Both the position numbers and the translations under genes were made by a program. The notes under the pieces are model-generated. The model was not told the origin of the DNA. It did no database searches and saw only the letters and a program-made list of their open reading frames with translations. From Fodinibius sp034521915 (GTDB lineage: Bacteria; Bacteroidota; Rhodothermia; Balneolales; Balneolaceae): DNA of 64,000 nucleotides. Within the stretch, counting starts at the first letter, position 1; the number at the start of each line of letters is the position of its first letter. Location: NCBI RefSeq assembly GCF_034521915.1, contig NZ_JAXHLU010000017.1, positions 1 through 64,000 on the forward strand. Direction: 5' to 3'. This document shows, one piece after another, positions 18,179 to 26,758 of the stretch.

Positions 18179-21148
18179 TTAAAAATTCAGGCTAAGGCCG
18201 AGAATAAAGGTACGAGGCCGTGGATATACGTTGTTATCAATACCACTGAACACCTCGGGATCAAGCCCGCTGTAATTGCTTATCACAAAAGCGTTTTGCA
18301 CCGTTCCGGATACACGCATTGATTTAACCTGTTCAAAAATAGAACCAAAGCTATATCCTATTGTGATATTATCCATGCGCAGGAATGATGCATTCTCTAC
18401 ATAATGGTCAGACTGATATTGTGCGTTGCTAAAGCCCATAGTATTAATGTCCGTAAGGGCATTATTTAAATATCCCTGGCTGTTGAACATAAATTCATAC
18501 ACCGTGTGATTAGACGCTACGTTATTGTATACATAGTTGCCGACATTCGCTCGGGCAGAGAATGATGCATCCCAATTTTTGTATTCAAACTTGGATGACA
18601 ATCCAAAGGTGAAATCGGGAGCGGGATCTTCATATCGGTATTTGTCATCTGCCGTAATTTGTCCGTCTTCATTACGATCAACATAAACACCGTCTAAAGG
18701 ATTTCCGTTTTCATCATATACCTGCTCATAGACGTAGAACGAACTTCTTGGGTGGCCTACACTGTGAATCTGAATAGTATTGCCAACTCCGCCGGAAATT
18801 CCTCCGGTTTCTACACCAATGTAATCTTCTGATTGTACGTTTGTAAGCTTGGTAATTTCATTTACGTTATGAGTAGCGTTAAATCCTATTTCAAGATATG
18901 AATCTTCCGTAGAAATAACTCTACCCGTAACGTTTAGCTCAAGCCCTTGTACTTCCAGCGTACCAATATTTGATAGAATCCGGTTGGTAAAGTTAGTGCC
19001 GGCGGGTACGGGAATTACGTTCAGAAGATCATCGGTTCTGCGATGATAAGCTTCAACAGAACCAAACAATCGGTCATTGAAGAATCCGTAATCAAAGGCG
19101 ATATTATAAGTGGTCGTTTCTTCCCACTTCAGGTTGGCATTATATCCCTCAGGTCGAAGTGTGGTTACAAATTCATTACCGAATAGGTAACGGGCCGTGG
19201 GTTGACTCGCGGTATATCGTGCCAGGTAGGGATAATCACCCTGACCAATTCGCTGCTGACCGGTTATACCGTAACCCAAACGTAACTTCAGCTCGTTGAG
19301 ATCCTCAAAACCATCCATAAAGGGTTCTTCATGGATTTTCCATGCTAGAGCAGCGGAAGGGAAGAGTCCCCAGCGCTCATCTTCTGCAAAGCGAGAAGTT
19401 CCATCCTGACGCAGTGTACCTGTAAATAAGTACTTGTCATTGAAGGTATAGTTAACCCGACCAAAGAATGAAACGATGTAATGCTCAGTTTTAAAGTCGG
19501 TATCCTGATCAACAACCAAGGTATCAGAGGTATTAAAGTTCGTTACGAAGTTGGAACTTTCCTCATAATGGTGTTCCCAGGAGTAACCAGCTGTTGCATC
19601 TAACTTGCTGTTAATAGACTCTAAATCTTTTTTGTAATTCAGATAGAAGTCGAGGGTTTCATTCTCTTTCCGCTGATCATAAGATGTTCTGGTACCATTG
19701 GGTTGTCCTTGACCTACATATGCATAGGCAGCTTGGTCTGTCACGATATAATTACCGTCAGCTACATCAGAATAATCAAAACTCGTGTTTAATGTCGCTA
19801 CCAGATTTTCTTCGAATGGAAGGGTATAATCAATTTTGGCACTACCAATTGTTCGATAAACAGTTGATTCATCCTGGGTTTGCTCCAGCATTGCCAATGG
19901 GTTGGATGGTGCTATCGAAATGGGATTGCCATTCTGATCAGTCCATGCGAAATAATTACCAAAGTCATTTTCTGCTGTTACTGGTTTAGTTGGATCAAAA
20001 GTAATGGCTGATCCAATAGCTCCGCGGTTTGCAAATCGGTTAGCGACACGAGATCCTTTTAAGTTAAGATCAACTTTCAGATCGTTATCCAGGAACGAGG
20101 GATTAACAGCAATCGATCCGGTTAAGCGATCCATGTTAGAAGTTTTAAGGATACCGTTATTGCCGTTAAATCCTAATGAGACTCGATAAGGAACTTCACT
20201 AACAGCACCAGAAAAACTTAGGTTATGTTCCTGGCTGATGGCATCCTCATAAATTTGACTCTGCCAGTCGGTATTTGCTTCTCCAAGTAATTGTACGGCT
20301 GAAGGGTTCAAATTTTGTTCAACAGTTGTGCTAAACTCATCAGCCGAGAGAATATCTAACTCTTTTGATTTTGTTTGATACGAAAGATTGCCGGTATAAC
20401 TGGCTTCAAAACCACGTTCTACACTTCCCCGTTTCGTGGTAATAAGTACCACTCCATTAGAAGCACGCGAACCATAAATAGCCGTTGCAGAAGCATCTTT
20501 CAGAATTGAGATCGACTTAATGTCATTGGGATTAATCGTATTGAGTGGGTTTCTCATTCCTGAAATACCTCCACCATCCAGCGGAACCCCATCAATTACA
20601 AAGAGGGGATCGTTGCTGGCCGAGAGAGAAGAACCTCCGCGAATTCGTATTGTAGCACCGCTACCGGGCGCACCGTCATTTGATGTTACAGTGACACCGG
20701 CCGCCTTACCCTGAAATAGTTCTTCGGGAGAAGTAATAGCACCTTCATTAAAATCTTCAGAATTTATGGATGTAACTGATCCGGTATTGTCGTCGACATC
20801 CTGCGTTCCGTAACCGATAACAACAACATCATCGAGTTGTTGCACATCGGGTGAAAGGGCAACATCAATAGTTGTTCGACCATTGATTGGGACTTCTTGC
20901 TTCACGAATCCTACAAAAGAATAAACCAGCGTATCTTGCAACGATGGTACATTTAAAGTATAGGTTCCGTTTGCATTGGTAGCAGTTCCGCGTTCGGGCA
21001 TATTTTTAACAGTAATGTTAACACCCGGCAGGGTTTCTCCTGATTGAGCGTCTGTTACCGTTCCCGATACAGAAGTCTGTGCTAACCCGGGAAGCGAGAG
21101 CCCCAGAATCAGACACGACGTAATTAGTAGCTTTTTGATTGGTATCAT
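18179..21148 (-). CDS. susC: SusC/RagA-family TonB-dependent outer-membrane transporter
   Basis: Imports maltodextrins across the outer membrane with SusD, driven by TonB. 989 residues: signal peptide (MIPIKKLLITSCLILGLSLPGLAQ), a CarboxypepD-regulatory-like domain (VSGTVTDAQSGETLPGVNITV, ~28-110), TonB-box-like DDVVVIGYGTQ, the plug (PEELFQGKAAGVTV, IRIRGGSSLSASNDPLFVIDGVPLD, ~130-240) and a long beta-barrel ending in the aromatic FILGLSLNF. Length and features are normal and it is uninterrupted. It is the first gene of the operon, 26 bases before susD and downstream of paired operators. The maltodextrin assignment comes from neighbouring GH13 enzymes and SusE-type domains. Confidence 0.93.
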   Translation of the reverse strand: MIPIKKLLITSCLILGLSLPGLAQTSVSGTVTDAQSGETLPGVNITVKNMPERGTATNANGTYTLNVPSLQDTLVYSFVGFVKQEVPINGRTTIDVALSPDVQQLDDVVVIGYGTQDVDDNTGSVTSINSEDFNEGAITSPEELFQGKAAGVTVTSNDGAPGSGATIRIRGGSSLSASNDPLFVIDGVPLDGGGISGMRNPLNTINPNDIKSISILKDASATAIYGSRASNGVVLITTKRGSVERGFEASYTGNLSYQTKSKELDILSADEFSTTVEQNLNPSAVQLLGEANTDWQSQIYEDAISQEHNLSFSGAVSEVPYRVSLGFNGNNGILKTSNMDRLTGSIAVNPSFLDNDLKVDLNLKGSRVANRFANRGAIGSAITFDPTKPVTAENDFGNYFAWTDQNGNPISIAPSNPLAMLEQTQDESTVYRTIGSAKIDYTLPFEENLVATLNTSFDYSDVADGNYIVTDQAAYAYVGQGQPNGTRTSYDQRKENETLDFYLNYKKDLESINSKLDATAGYSWEHHYEESSNFVTNFNTSDTLVVDQDTDFKTEHYIVSFFGRVNYTFNDKYLFTGTLRQDGTSRFAEDERWGLFPSAALAWKIHEEPFMDGFEDLNELKLRLGYGITGQQRIGQGDYPYLARYTASQPTARYLFGNEFVTTLRPEGYNANLKWEETTTYNIAFDYGFFNDRLFGSVEAYHRRTDDLLNVIPVPAGTNFTNRILSNIGTLEVQGLELNVTGRVISTEDSYLEIGFNATHNVNEITKLTNVQSEDYIGVETGGISGGVGNTIQIHSVGHPRSSFYVYEQVYDENGNPLDGVYVDRNEDGQITADDKYRYEDPAPDFTFGLSSKFEYKNWDASFSARANVGNYVYNNVASNHTVYEFMFNSQGYLNNALTDINTMGFSNAQYQSDHYVENASFLRMDNITIGYSFGSIFEQVKSMRVSGTVQNAFVISNYSGLDPEVFSGIDNNVYPRPRTFILGLSLNF

Positions 21149-21238
21149 AGAGATTGGTTTAGATTATTGTGGATAAGTCTTGAACATACTCTTTAATAGA
21201 GGATAAAATGTGTTGACCATTGTTAATTAAAACTATAG

Positions 21239-21254
21239 ATGAAAGCGCTTACAT
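21239..21254 (-). promoter_or_regulatory. LacI-family-type operator, proximal to susC
   Basis: ATGAAAGCGCTTACAT, a near-palindrome centred on CG. It is the exact reverse complement of the site at 21287-21302 and lies 91 bases before the susC start. It fits the degenerate pattern TGWAARCGYTTWCA bound by LacI-family regulators. Confidence 0.7.
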
Positions 21255-21286
21255 GCCGAATAAAAAAATTTAATTTTCAATAGGAT

Positions 21287-21302
21287 ATGTAAGCGCTTTC
21301 AT
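21287..21302 (+). promoter_or_regulatory. LacI-family-type operator, distal to susC
   Basis: ATGTAAGCGCTTTCAT, identical to the other site in inverted orientation, with centres 48 bases apart. Two matching sites suggest cooperative or looped binding of one regulator over the susC promoter. No regulator gene of this locus is adjacent; the AAA+ gene on the other side is divergent. Confidence 0.7.
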
Positions 21303-21487
21303 ATCTCCTGATATCTAACAATTTATAAGGAGAGATTCAAGTAAATACGTACTCAATCGGTAAATTTTTTATACTTTAAACAAGTCGTTTACCTTGAGAA
21401 GGTTCGTGATAAAAAATATGTCCCTTTTTAATGAAATGATTCTGCTTGTTCTTGGGTTCTTAATTGTTCAGAATTATAAAACTATTT

Positions 21488-22996
21488 ATGAGGTCGATGG
21501 AAAAACTACGAAATACTGTTCACACGTTAGGCGATTTAAAGGAATCAGGCTGGGAGTCCATTTCGGTTAAGGAAGAAATACGACAAAACTTGATCGAGAA
21601 AATAAAATCAGGGGAAACACTTTTTCCCGATATCATGGGATATGACAAGTCCGTTATCCCACAGCTGCAGCATGCGCTGTTGGCAAAGCACGACATTATA
21701 TTGCTGGGATTACGGGGACAGGCGAAGACTAAAATACTGCGCCAGCTGACTTCTTTTCTGGATGAGTACATACCCATTATCGAGGGATCGGAGATCAATG
21801 ACGATCCATTTAATCCGATATCTAAGCAAGCCAGGGAGCTGGTAGAAGAAAAAGGAGACGATACGCCCATTCGCTGGATCCATCGCAGTGAGCGATATGG
21901 CGAAAAACTGGCGACGCCCGATACCGCCGTGGCCGATCTGATCGGTGATATTGACCCCATTAAGGCAGCGGCCGAAAAGTTGACATTGGCTGATGAAAAC
22001 GTCATAAATTTTGGGCTGGTACCACGCACGAATCGTGGAATTTTTGCTATCAATGAGCTGCCAGATCTACAGCCGCGCATTCAGGTGGCACTCCTTAATA
22101 TTATGCAGGAACGTGATATACAGATTCGAGGCTTTAACATTCGTATTCCACTGGATGTTCTGATGGTGTTTTCTGCCAATCCCGAGGATTATACTAACCG
22201 CGGAAGTATTATTACGCCACTGAAAGATCGTATCGATTCTCAGATTTTAACGCATTATCCCCAAGAGCTGGAAACGGGAATGAAAATTACCCAGCAGGAA
22301 GCCTGGATTTCGCGCGATGGAGCTGTGGACGTGACGATTCCGCCGTTGATCAAGGAATTGTTGGAACAGATTGCTTTTGAAGCGAGGGAATCAGAATATA
22401 TCGATCAAAAGAGCGGTGTGTCTACCCGGATGACAATCACAGCAATGGAGCAGCTTATTTCTGCAGCTGAACGGCGGGCACTGGTGAATAATGAGTCGGA
22501 AACGGTGGCACGTATCACGGATGTATTTCATATCGTACCTGCATTGACCGGCAAGCTTGAATTGGTTTACGAAGGTGAGCAGGAGGGAGCTTTGAATGTG
22601 GCAAAGCATATCATTGGTAAAGCGATTAAGAAAACATTTGCTCGGTACTTTCCCGATCCCGCCGAACAGAAAAAAAGTGATAATAATATATATCAACCGG
22701 TGCTCGATTGGTTTGCCGATGGGCATAGCCTAAACATTAGTGATAACATGAGTCGAAAAGAGTATGAATCATTGCTTGATGATGTCGATGGGCTCTCATC
22801 ATTGGTAGAGGAAAACTCGTTGATCGACAAGGACAACGATCAGTATGTACTTATGGATTTTGTTATTGAGGCACTACACCAGCATTCGATGATAGGTAAA
22901 GAGGATCTGGATAATGCTCGCAGCTATTCCGATATGCTGGGTAGCATGCTCGGATCTATTGATGATCTGGATGATTTTGAGGATTTTGAACAGTGA
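21488..22996 (+). CDS. MoxR/magnesium chelatase-like AAA+ ATPase
   Basis: About 500 residues; start taken at ATG 21488 (MRSMEKLRN), with 21497 an alternative. The AAA+ core has Walker A-like LLGLRGQAKTK (~70-80), where Ala replaces the usual Gly before Lys-Thr, as in a known subgroup; GIFAINELPDLQPRIQ as Walker B; and VFSANPEDYTNRGSII as sensor region. The C-terminus is acidic (GSIDDLDDFEDFEQ). Such ATPases usually act with a von Willebrand factor A partner in cofactor or metal insertion or complex remodelling. None is adjacent here, so the substrate is unknown. Confidence 0.75.
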   Translation: MRSMEKLRNTVHTLGDLKESGWESISVKEEIRQNLIEKIKSGETLFPDIMGYDKSVIPQLQHALLAKHDIILLGLRGQAKTKILRQLTSFLDEYIPIIEGSEINDDPFNPISKQARELVEEKGDDTPIRWIHRSERYGEKLATPDTAVADLIGDIDPIKAAAEKLTLADENVINFGLVPRTNRGIFAINELPDLQPRIQVALLNIMQERDIQIRGFNIRIPLDVLMVFSANPEDYTNRGSIITPLKDRIDSQILTHYPQELETGMKITQQEAWISRDGAVDVTIPPLIKELLEQIAFEARESEYIDQKSGVSTRMTITAMEQLISAAERRALVNNESETVARITDVFHIVPALTGKLELVYEGEQEGALNVAKHIIGKAIKKTFARYFPDPAEQKKSDNNIYQPVLDWFADGHSLNISDNMSRKEYESLLDDVDGLSSLVEENSLIDKDNDQYVLMDFVIEALHQHSMIGKEDLDNARSYSDMLGSMLGSIDDLDDFEDFEQ

Positions 22997-23070
22997 TTAT
23001 GATTGCAAGTAGGCTGCTAAGACCTTATATTTACCGACCGAATTAAGCAATAAAGAAATTATATAGTCCC

Positions 23071-23289
23071 ATGAAAGAAGGAATTCACCCAGAGTACAAA
23101 GAGATTACGGTTGTGATGAGCGATGGTACTGAATTTAAAACCCGTAGTACGATAGATACCGAAGACGGTGTGTATCGCAGCGAGGTTGATTCGAAGAACC
23201 ATCCTTTCTATACCGGCAACATGAACTTCCAGAAGAAAGCCGGTCGTATCGATCGCTTTAAGAAGCGTTACGGCAAGCAAGACGATTAA
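23071..23289 (+). CDS. rpmE: 50S ribosomal protein L31 (cysteine-free)
   Basis: Ribosomal protein L31 of the large subunit, 72 residues. MKEGIHPEYKEITVVMSDGTEF, KTRSTI and NHPFYTG...GRIDRFKKRYG are typical. The zinc-binding cysteines of the C+ form are absent: the position of the CxxC before HPF reads DSKN. This is a zinc-independent C- form. It stands alone, followed by its own terminator. Confidence 0.9.
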   Translation: MKEGIHPEYKEITVVMSDGTEFKTRSTIDTEDGVYRSEVDSKNHPFYTGNMNFQKKAGRIDRFKKRYGKQDD

Positions 23290-23312
23290 CGTTTGGAAGC
23301 TCAAGGAATTTA

Positions 23313-23347
23313 GGGATGCATTTCATAAGGAGATGCATCCCTTTTTT
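23313..23347 (+). terminator. Terminator after rpmE
   Basis: GGGATGCAT and ATGCATCCC form a 9-bp stem around a 13-base spacer, followed by six or seven T. Confidence 0.8.
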
Positions 23348-23381
23348 ATTTGATTATTCTTTTAACGCATGACTTCTTTTT

Positions 23382-24017
23382 ATGAACGTTATTAAATATA
23401 CCGTAGGACCATTTGCTGAAAACACCTACCTGATTACTGAGGGGGAACAGGCCCTGATTATAGATCCCGGTTTTTTGGAGGATTCGGAATATCAAAAATT
23501 AAAAAACACTATTGATGATCGTGATTTAGATCTATTTGCTGTAGTATTAACACATGCTCATGTAGACCATGTGTTGGGTTTGCAAAGAGTAGTCGATGAT
23601 TTTGATCTTCCTGTTTATTTAAGCGAAAAGGATCGATATCTGTGGAATAACTTTGGTTCGCAGGCAGCCATGTTTGGATTTAGCTCCGATGGTTTTTCTT
23701 TTGATCCTGATATTTTACCAATTACAGACGAGTGGAACATTGGGAACTTTTCTTTTGATGTAAGATACACGCCCGGCCATGCTCCTGATCACGTTTCACT
23801 TTACAGTAAATCCGACGGCATTGTTATTGCCGGCGATGCGCTTTTTAGAGAGGGTATAGGTCGTACTGATCTTTATAAAGGAGATTTTAAGGTGTTAGAA
23901 CGATCTATACGAGAGCAGCTGTATTCTCTGCCGGATGGTACGGTGGTGTATCCGGGTCATGGAGAAAAAACAACGATTGGGCATGAGAAAAAGGCCAATC
24001 CTTTCGTAACAGGATAG
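23382..24017 (+). CDS. MBL-fold metallo-hydrolase (glyoxalase II-like)
   Basis: A 211-residue metallo-beta-lactamase-fold hydrolase. The metal-binding motif THAHVDHVLG is at ~57-66, with further ligands in YTPGHAPDHV (His ~131), IAGDALFREGIGRTDL (Asp ~153) and VVYPGHGEKTTIGHEKKANPF near the end, the last stretch typical of the YcbL/glyoxalase II-like branch. Probably cytosolic thioester hydrolase activity; the substrate cannot be named. It converges with the TPR protein gene. Confidence 0.85.
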   Translation: MNVIKYTVGPFAENTYLITEGEQALIIDPGFLEDSEYQKLKNTIDDRDLDLFAVVLTHAHVDHVLGLQRVVDDFDLPVYLSEKDRYLWNNFGSQAAMFGFSSDGFSFDPDILPITDEWNIGNFSFDVRYTPGHAPDHVSLYSKSDGIVIAGDALFREGIGRTDLYKGDFKVLERSIREQLYSLPDGTVVYPGHGEKTTIGHEKKANPFVTG

Positions 24018-24027
24018 AGGTGAGGTG

Positions 24028-24666
24028 TTATTCTTCCTCGTTGTTGTCTTGCTCTTTTGTGTTTTTGAGCCGGATAATCTCTTCCTGATATTGTTCTCTT
24101 TGCTCGGGTTTCAATTCTTTGAGTCGTTCATAGGTACGGATAGCAGCATCGATCTTGCCCTGCCGTTCATGGATTTGGGCTAGCGTTACCGAGACAATAT
24201 CATCAACATCATCAGCTGAGATCTTCTTATTTTTCTTATCCTTTGATTCTTCTTTCTCGTCCGGTCGTATCCGCTTTGATTCAACCGAAGCGAGTTTTTG
24301 AATGAGCGAATCCAAATTTAAAACAGGGCCCGGTTCATCTATTGATTGGCTATTTTTTTTGGATGATACCGTTTCAGCATCAGGTGTCCACGCTTCAAAG
24401 GTATTGGGATGACTCAGATAATAATGTAGTTTTTCGAAAAAGGGGCTTCCGGGAGCGAATATGCGAGCTTTTACGGCTTCTTCAACAGCCTGCTCGTTCA
24501 TATCCTCTAAGTGATAAAACCATGCCAGCAAAAAATGTCCAACGGCATCAGGACCTCTTTTCTTGAGCTGCTTTTTTAATCGTTTCGTAGCTTCGATGGG
24601 CTCCTTGTCAAAATGTTCGGCATAAGAAGCCAGCGACTTTGGAATTTTAAACGGTAACTGAGGCAT
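24028..24666 (-). CDS. TPR-like protein of unknown role
   Basis: 212 residues without a signal peptide. A helical N-terminal part (RLKKQLKKRGPDAVGHFLLAWFYHLEDMNEQAVEEAVKARIF) and a C-terminal TPR (LAQIHERQGKIDAAIRTYERLKELKPEQ, ~160-190) flank a charged Lys/Glu/Asp-rich linker. It lies downstream of lptE and the sigma-54 activator on the same strand, with an 86-base gap. Repeats of this type mediate protein contacts, and nothing indicates a partner. Confidence 0.6.
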   Translation of the reverse strand: MPQLPFKIPKSLASYAEHFDKEPIEATKRLKKQLKKRGPDAVGHFLLAWFYHLEDMNEQAVEEAVKARIFAPGSPFFEKLHYYLSHPNTFEAWTPDAETVSSKKNSQSIDEPGPVLNLDSLIQKLASVESKRIRPDEKEESKDKKNKKISADDVDDIVSVTLAQIHERQGKIDAAIRTYERLKELKPEQREQYQEEIIRLKNTKEQDNNEEE

Positions 24667-24752
24667 TTGTTAAATTTTACTGATTCCCAACCAATTTTTT
24701 TACGCCTATTATATAAATAGATTTGTGCTGCTCATCAAAATATTCTTCCACA

Positions 24753-25271
24753 TTACCAACCACTTACGGCATCATTAAACATATTGTCAGCTATTTGATT
24801 GAGGGCTTCTACGGCAGCGTTTGTTTCTCCTTCAATAGGATTTTCGTTGGTATCATAGGTGTCTGATCCACGGAACGTACTGCTCCATTCGGCTTGCTCC
24901 TTATCGGTATATTGAAAGGTAGCCCGCACAGATATACTTACTTCGTTTAAACTGCTCTGGCCTTCGCCGGTTACACTAAAAGGTTCATTGGCATAGCTGA
25001 TAATAGATCCTTCCAATACGGCATCAGCGCCATCTCGGGAATTCGAAAGCTGCAGTCTTGTTTGATTGATAAATCGATTAACCAAAGCGGTATTCAGCTG
25101 ATCACTCAGATTGCCCGTGCCGCCCGAAGATTGATCAGCAAAGAAGGGTATATAGACAGAGTTTACATCATCAGGTATAGAAGTTCCCGTAAAGCTATAT
25201 CGAAAACAGCCGCTTAGAACAAAAGCGATGAGTAGTACAGCAAGAAGTCCCCGTTTTTTATTGCAGATCAT
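24753..25271 (-). CDS. lptE: LptE-like LPS-assembly lipoprotein
   Basis: Plug lipoprotein of the LptD outer-membrane LPS translocon. 172 residues with signal peptide and lipobox VLSGC (Cys ~22), then FRYSFTGTSIPDDVNSVYIPFFAD and LNTALVNRFINQTRLQLSNSRDGADAVLEGSI, the Bacteroidota-type LptE pattern (DUF of secretin/TonB short N-terminal-like fold). Its start overlaps the end of the sigma-54 activator gene by 14 bases, so the two are translated from one message. Confidence 0.8.
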   Translation of the reverse strand: MICNKKRGLLAVLLIAFVLSGCFRYSFTGTSIPDDVNSVYIPFFADQSSGGTGNLSDQLNTALVNRFINQTRLQLSNSRDGADAVLEGSIISYANEPFSVTGEGQSSLNEVSISVRATFQYTDKEQAEWSSTFRGSDTYDTNENPIEGETNAAVEALNQIADNMFNDAVSGW

Positions 25272-26562
25272 ATTGGTCCAGCTTACGGTAAAGGGTTCGT
25301 TCGCTTACGCCCAGCGCTTCGGATGCCTTGCGGCGATTACCGTCAAATTTTCTTAGGGCTTGTTCAATTAAAAATTGCTCTGCTTTTTCTATTGAGGGAA
25401 CTTCATCTTCATTAAAAAACTGATAAAATAAGTTGTCTTCGTCAGATTCCTCTTCCGAAATATCGGCTTCGGCAAAAGATTCAACGCCGCCAATCTCCTC
25501 ATCTGCAGCGTCGCCGATATCTACATCCATTTCAACATCACCCATATTACCTTGGTTAAACTCATCTTGGATATTTTGGGGCAGAGCCTTCATATTTTTT
25601 TGCGAAAATGTTGAATAAAGGAAGGTTCCCAGCATCTTTTTCAGGTCGCCAATATCACTTTGAAGCTCTACAAGGGCCCGGTAAATAAGTCGCTGATCGT
25701 CATTTCCGAAGGCTCCGTTTGATCCTTCCTGGGAATCTTTACCAGCAAGAACCGGGAGGTTGTCGGCCGAGCCTTCGTGTTGTCGTCCTTTGAGATACTT
25801 CTGTAATTTTTCGGTATCGATAAATTGAGATTTTTCAAGCACTACCAGCTGCTCGGCCACATTGCGAAGCTCACGGACGTTACCGGGCCAGCGGTACGAT
25901 ATTAAAAGCTCTTTGGCATCATCCGAAAAGCCCTTGAATACCGAATCGTACTTAGCAGAAAATTCGGTAACAAACTTTCTAAAAATGGGGATAATATCAT
26001 CGGGTCGCTCGCGGAGCGGGGGAAGTTTTACTTTAACGGTATCGAGACGGTAGTAGAGATCTTCGCGAAAATCATTATCCTGAACCAGCTGCCATAAATC
26101 CTTATTGGTAGCAGCTAACACCCGTACATCAGTTTTGCGAAAGCTGCTTGATCCAACTCGAAAGTATTCTCCTGTTTCGAGTACCCGGAGTAATTTTACC
26201 TGGATGTTAGGAGGAGTATCGCCAATTTCATCCAGAAAAATAGTCCCGCCGTTTGCTTTCTCAAAATATCCTTCGCGCGCTTCATGAGCTCCAGTAAAAG
26301 CACCTTTTTCGTGTCCAAAAAGCTCACTTTCAATAATGCCTTCGGGAATGGCCCCGCAGTTGACGATAACCATATTGTTTTTGCTGCGGTGACTTATTTC
26401 GTGAATGGCTTTGGCCGTCACATCTTTACCAACGCCACTTTCACCTTCTAACAGCACGGTAATATCGGTGTCGGCTACCTGTATAACTTTGTCGATAACC
26501 TGCTTAAGCGCAGCAGATTCTCCAATAAGTCCAAATCGTTCTTGAAATGCTTCACGATCCAT
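25258..26562 (-). CDS. Sigma-54-dependent transcriptional activator without receiver domain
   Basis: A 434-residue AAA+ activator of RNA polymerase with sigma-54. The AAA+ core starts almost at the N-terminus (FGLIGESAALKQVIDKV): Walker A GESGVGKD (~40), the sigma-54 contact loop GAFTGA (~89), Walker B FLDEIGD (~112). The C-terminus is a Fis-type helix-turn-helix (NRRKASEALGVSERTLYRKL). Between them lies a long acidic linker (~330-385, Asp/Glu-rich). No response-regulator receiver, PAS or GAF domain is present, so input must come through a partner, or activity is set by expression. It overlaps lptE. Confidence 0.9.
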   Translation of the reverse strand: MDREAFQERFGLIGESAALKQVIDKVIQVADTDITVLLEGESGVGKDVTAKAIHEISHRSKNNMVIVNCGAIPEGIIESELFGHEKGAFTGAHEAREGYFEKANGGTIFLDEIGDTPPNIQVKLLRVLETGEYFRVGSSSFRKTDVRVLAATNKDLWQLVQDNDFREDLYYRLDTVKVKLPPLRERPDDIIPIFRKFVTEFSAKYDSVFKGFSDDAKELLISYRWPGNVRELRNVAEQLVVLEKSQFIDTEKLQKYLKGRQHEGSADNLPVLAGKDSQEGSNGAFGNDDQRLIYRALVELQSDIGDLKKMLGTFLYSTFSQKNMKALPQNIQDEFNQGNMGDVEMDVDIGDAADEEIGGVESFAEADISEEESDEDNLFYQFFNEDEVPSIEKAEQFLIEQALRKFDGNRRKASEALGVSERTLYRKLDQYDLQ

Positions 26563-26758
26563 AGGGGAGAAGCTCGTTTAAAAAGTATTTGTTTTAAAAA
26601 AACAATTTTGTTTTAGTAAAGGTAATAATTACTGCTTTAGATACATAAAGATTCCACAGCAATATAACAACGAGAGCTGCTTTAAAAGCGTTTCTCAGGA
26701 ACTATCTGTTGACTGTTTATAAATGGACTGATTGAATAAAATAATTCAGTCAAGAAAT

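Noticed and set aside
21239..21302. CcpA catabolite-repression sites (cre)
   Set aside because: The sites match the cre pattern, but CcpA is a Bacillota regulator. A LacI-family local regulator is more likely in this type of genome.
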